NCBI GenBank assembly: GCA_905199755.1
Contig: CAJKHT010000042.1
Span: 1-24,119, forward strand
Source: an uncultured Eubacteriales bacterium
GTDB lineage: Bacteria > Bacillota > Clostridia > UBA1381
Length of the DNA: 24,119 bases
Direction of reading: 5' to 3'
Numbering within the stretch: position 1 is the stretch's first letter; each line of letters starts with the position of its first letter. The notes under the pieces were generated by a model, which was not told the DNA's origin, made no database searches, and saw only the letters and a list, made by a program, of their open reading frames with translations. Below, one piece after another: positions 24,079 through 24,119 of the stretch. The position numbers and the translations under genes are program-made.

Positions 24079-24113
24079 GCACGGTTGCATTTGTATTATG
24101 GCATCAACTGTGC
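24079..24113. repeat. inverted repeat just upstream of the fap promoter
   Basis: Arms GCACGGTTG (24079-24087) and CAACTGTGC (24105-24113) match at eight of nine positions, with a G-T pair at the ninth, around a 17-base loop. The near arm ends two bases before the -35 box. No T-run follows on either side, so it is not a convincing terminator for an upstream gene; a second regulator site is possible. Confidence 0.4.
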
Positions 24114-24119
24114 TTCCCG

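Noticed and set aside
1..24119. CRISPR arrays, tRNA or rRNA genes, insertion sequences, phage or toxin-antitoxin genes
   Set aside because: I looked on both strands and saw no spaced direct repeats, no cloverleaf-like segment, no transposase or integrase motif and no small gene pair of toxin-antitoxin type.

Overview
All recognisable genes lie on the minus strand, so transcription runs from high to low coordinates. Gene content and style point to an anaerobic, low-to-moderate GC Firmicute of the Clostridia. The signs are strong AGGAGG-type ribosome binding sites, a FapR-controlled fatty acid operon that uses FabK, the order fab genes-rnc-radical SAM-smc-ftsY, and an oxygen-sensitive indolepyruvate:ferredoxin oxidoreductase. 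This is inference from content; there is no rRNA or other taxonomic marker.

Region 1 (24119 to about 17060) is the type II fatty acid and phospholipid-initiation operon: fapR, plsX, fabH, fabK, fabD, fabG, acpP, fabF. It starts from a clear promoter (24048-24076) with a near-palindromic FapR operator (24021-24037) just downstream, so the operon is probably controlled, and FapR autoregulated, through malonyl-CoA. No acetyl-CoA carboxylase genes and no dehydratase (fabZ) are in the window; they must be elsewhere.

Region 2 (17060 to 9327) continues with little or no spacing: rnc (RNase III), an Elp3-like radical SAM protein of unknown function, smc, ftsY and an RlmD-type 23S rRNA methyltransferase. 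Strong hairpins sit in the acpP-fabF and fabF-rnc gaps. A weak terminator follows the methyltransferase.

Region 3 (9326 to 7203) looks like an accessory insertion. It is more A+T-rich by eye and its gene types differ from its neighbours. It holds a small unassigned ORF, a 420-residue protein resembling the C-terminal part of SWIM zinc-finger proteins without the zinc finger, a 47-codon ORF fragment, and a MutT/Nudix gene interrupted by a single in-frame TAA.

Region 4 (7202 to 1) is a catabolic or salvage module: a sodium:solute symporter, an AMP-forming acyl-CoA synthetase, IorA and IorB (2-keto acid:ferredoxin oxidoreductase for aryl pyruvates) and a PaaK-type arylacetate-CoA ligase. The first two have their own possible promoter with a perfect inverted repeat in the leader. 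A good internal promoter precedes iorA. Together they could import an aromatic acid, activate it to the CoA thioester and interconvert arylacetyl-CoA with aryl pyruvate, in either the degradative or the biosynthetic direction.

I saw no tRNA, rRNA, CRISPR array, insertion sequence or phage gene. No completely new multi-gene system is evident. The most interesting leads are the arylacetate module with its leader palindrome, the paired hairpins in front of rnc, and the decayed accessory patch.
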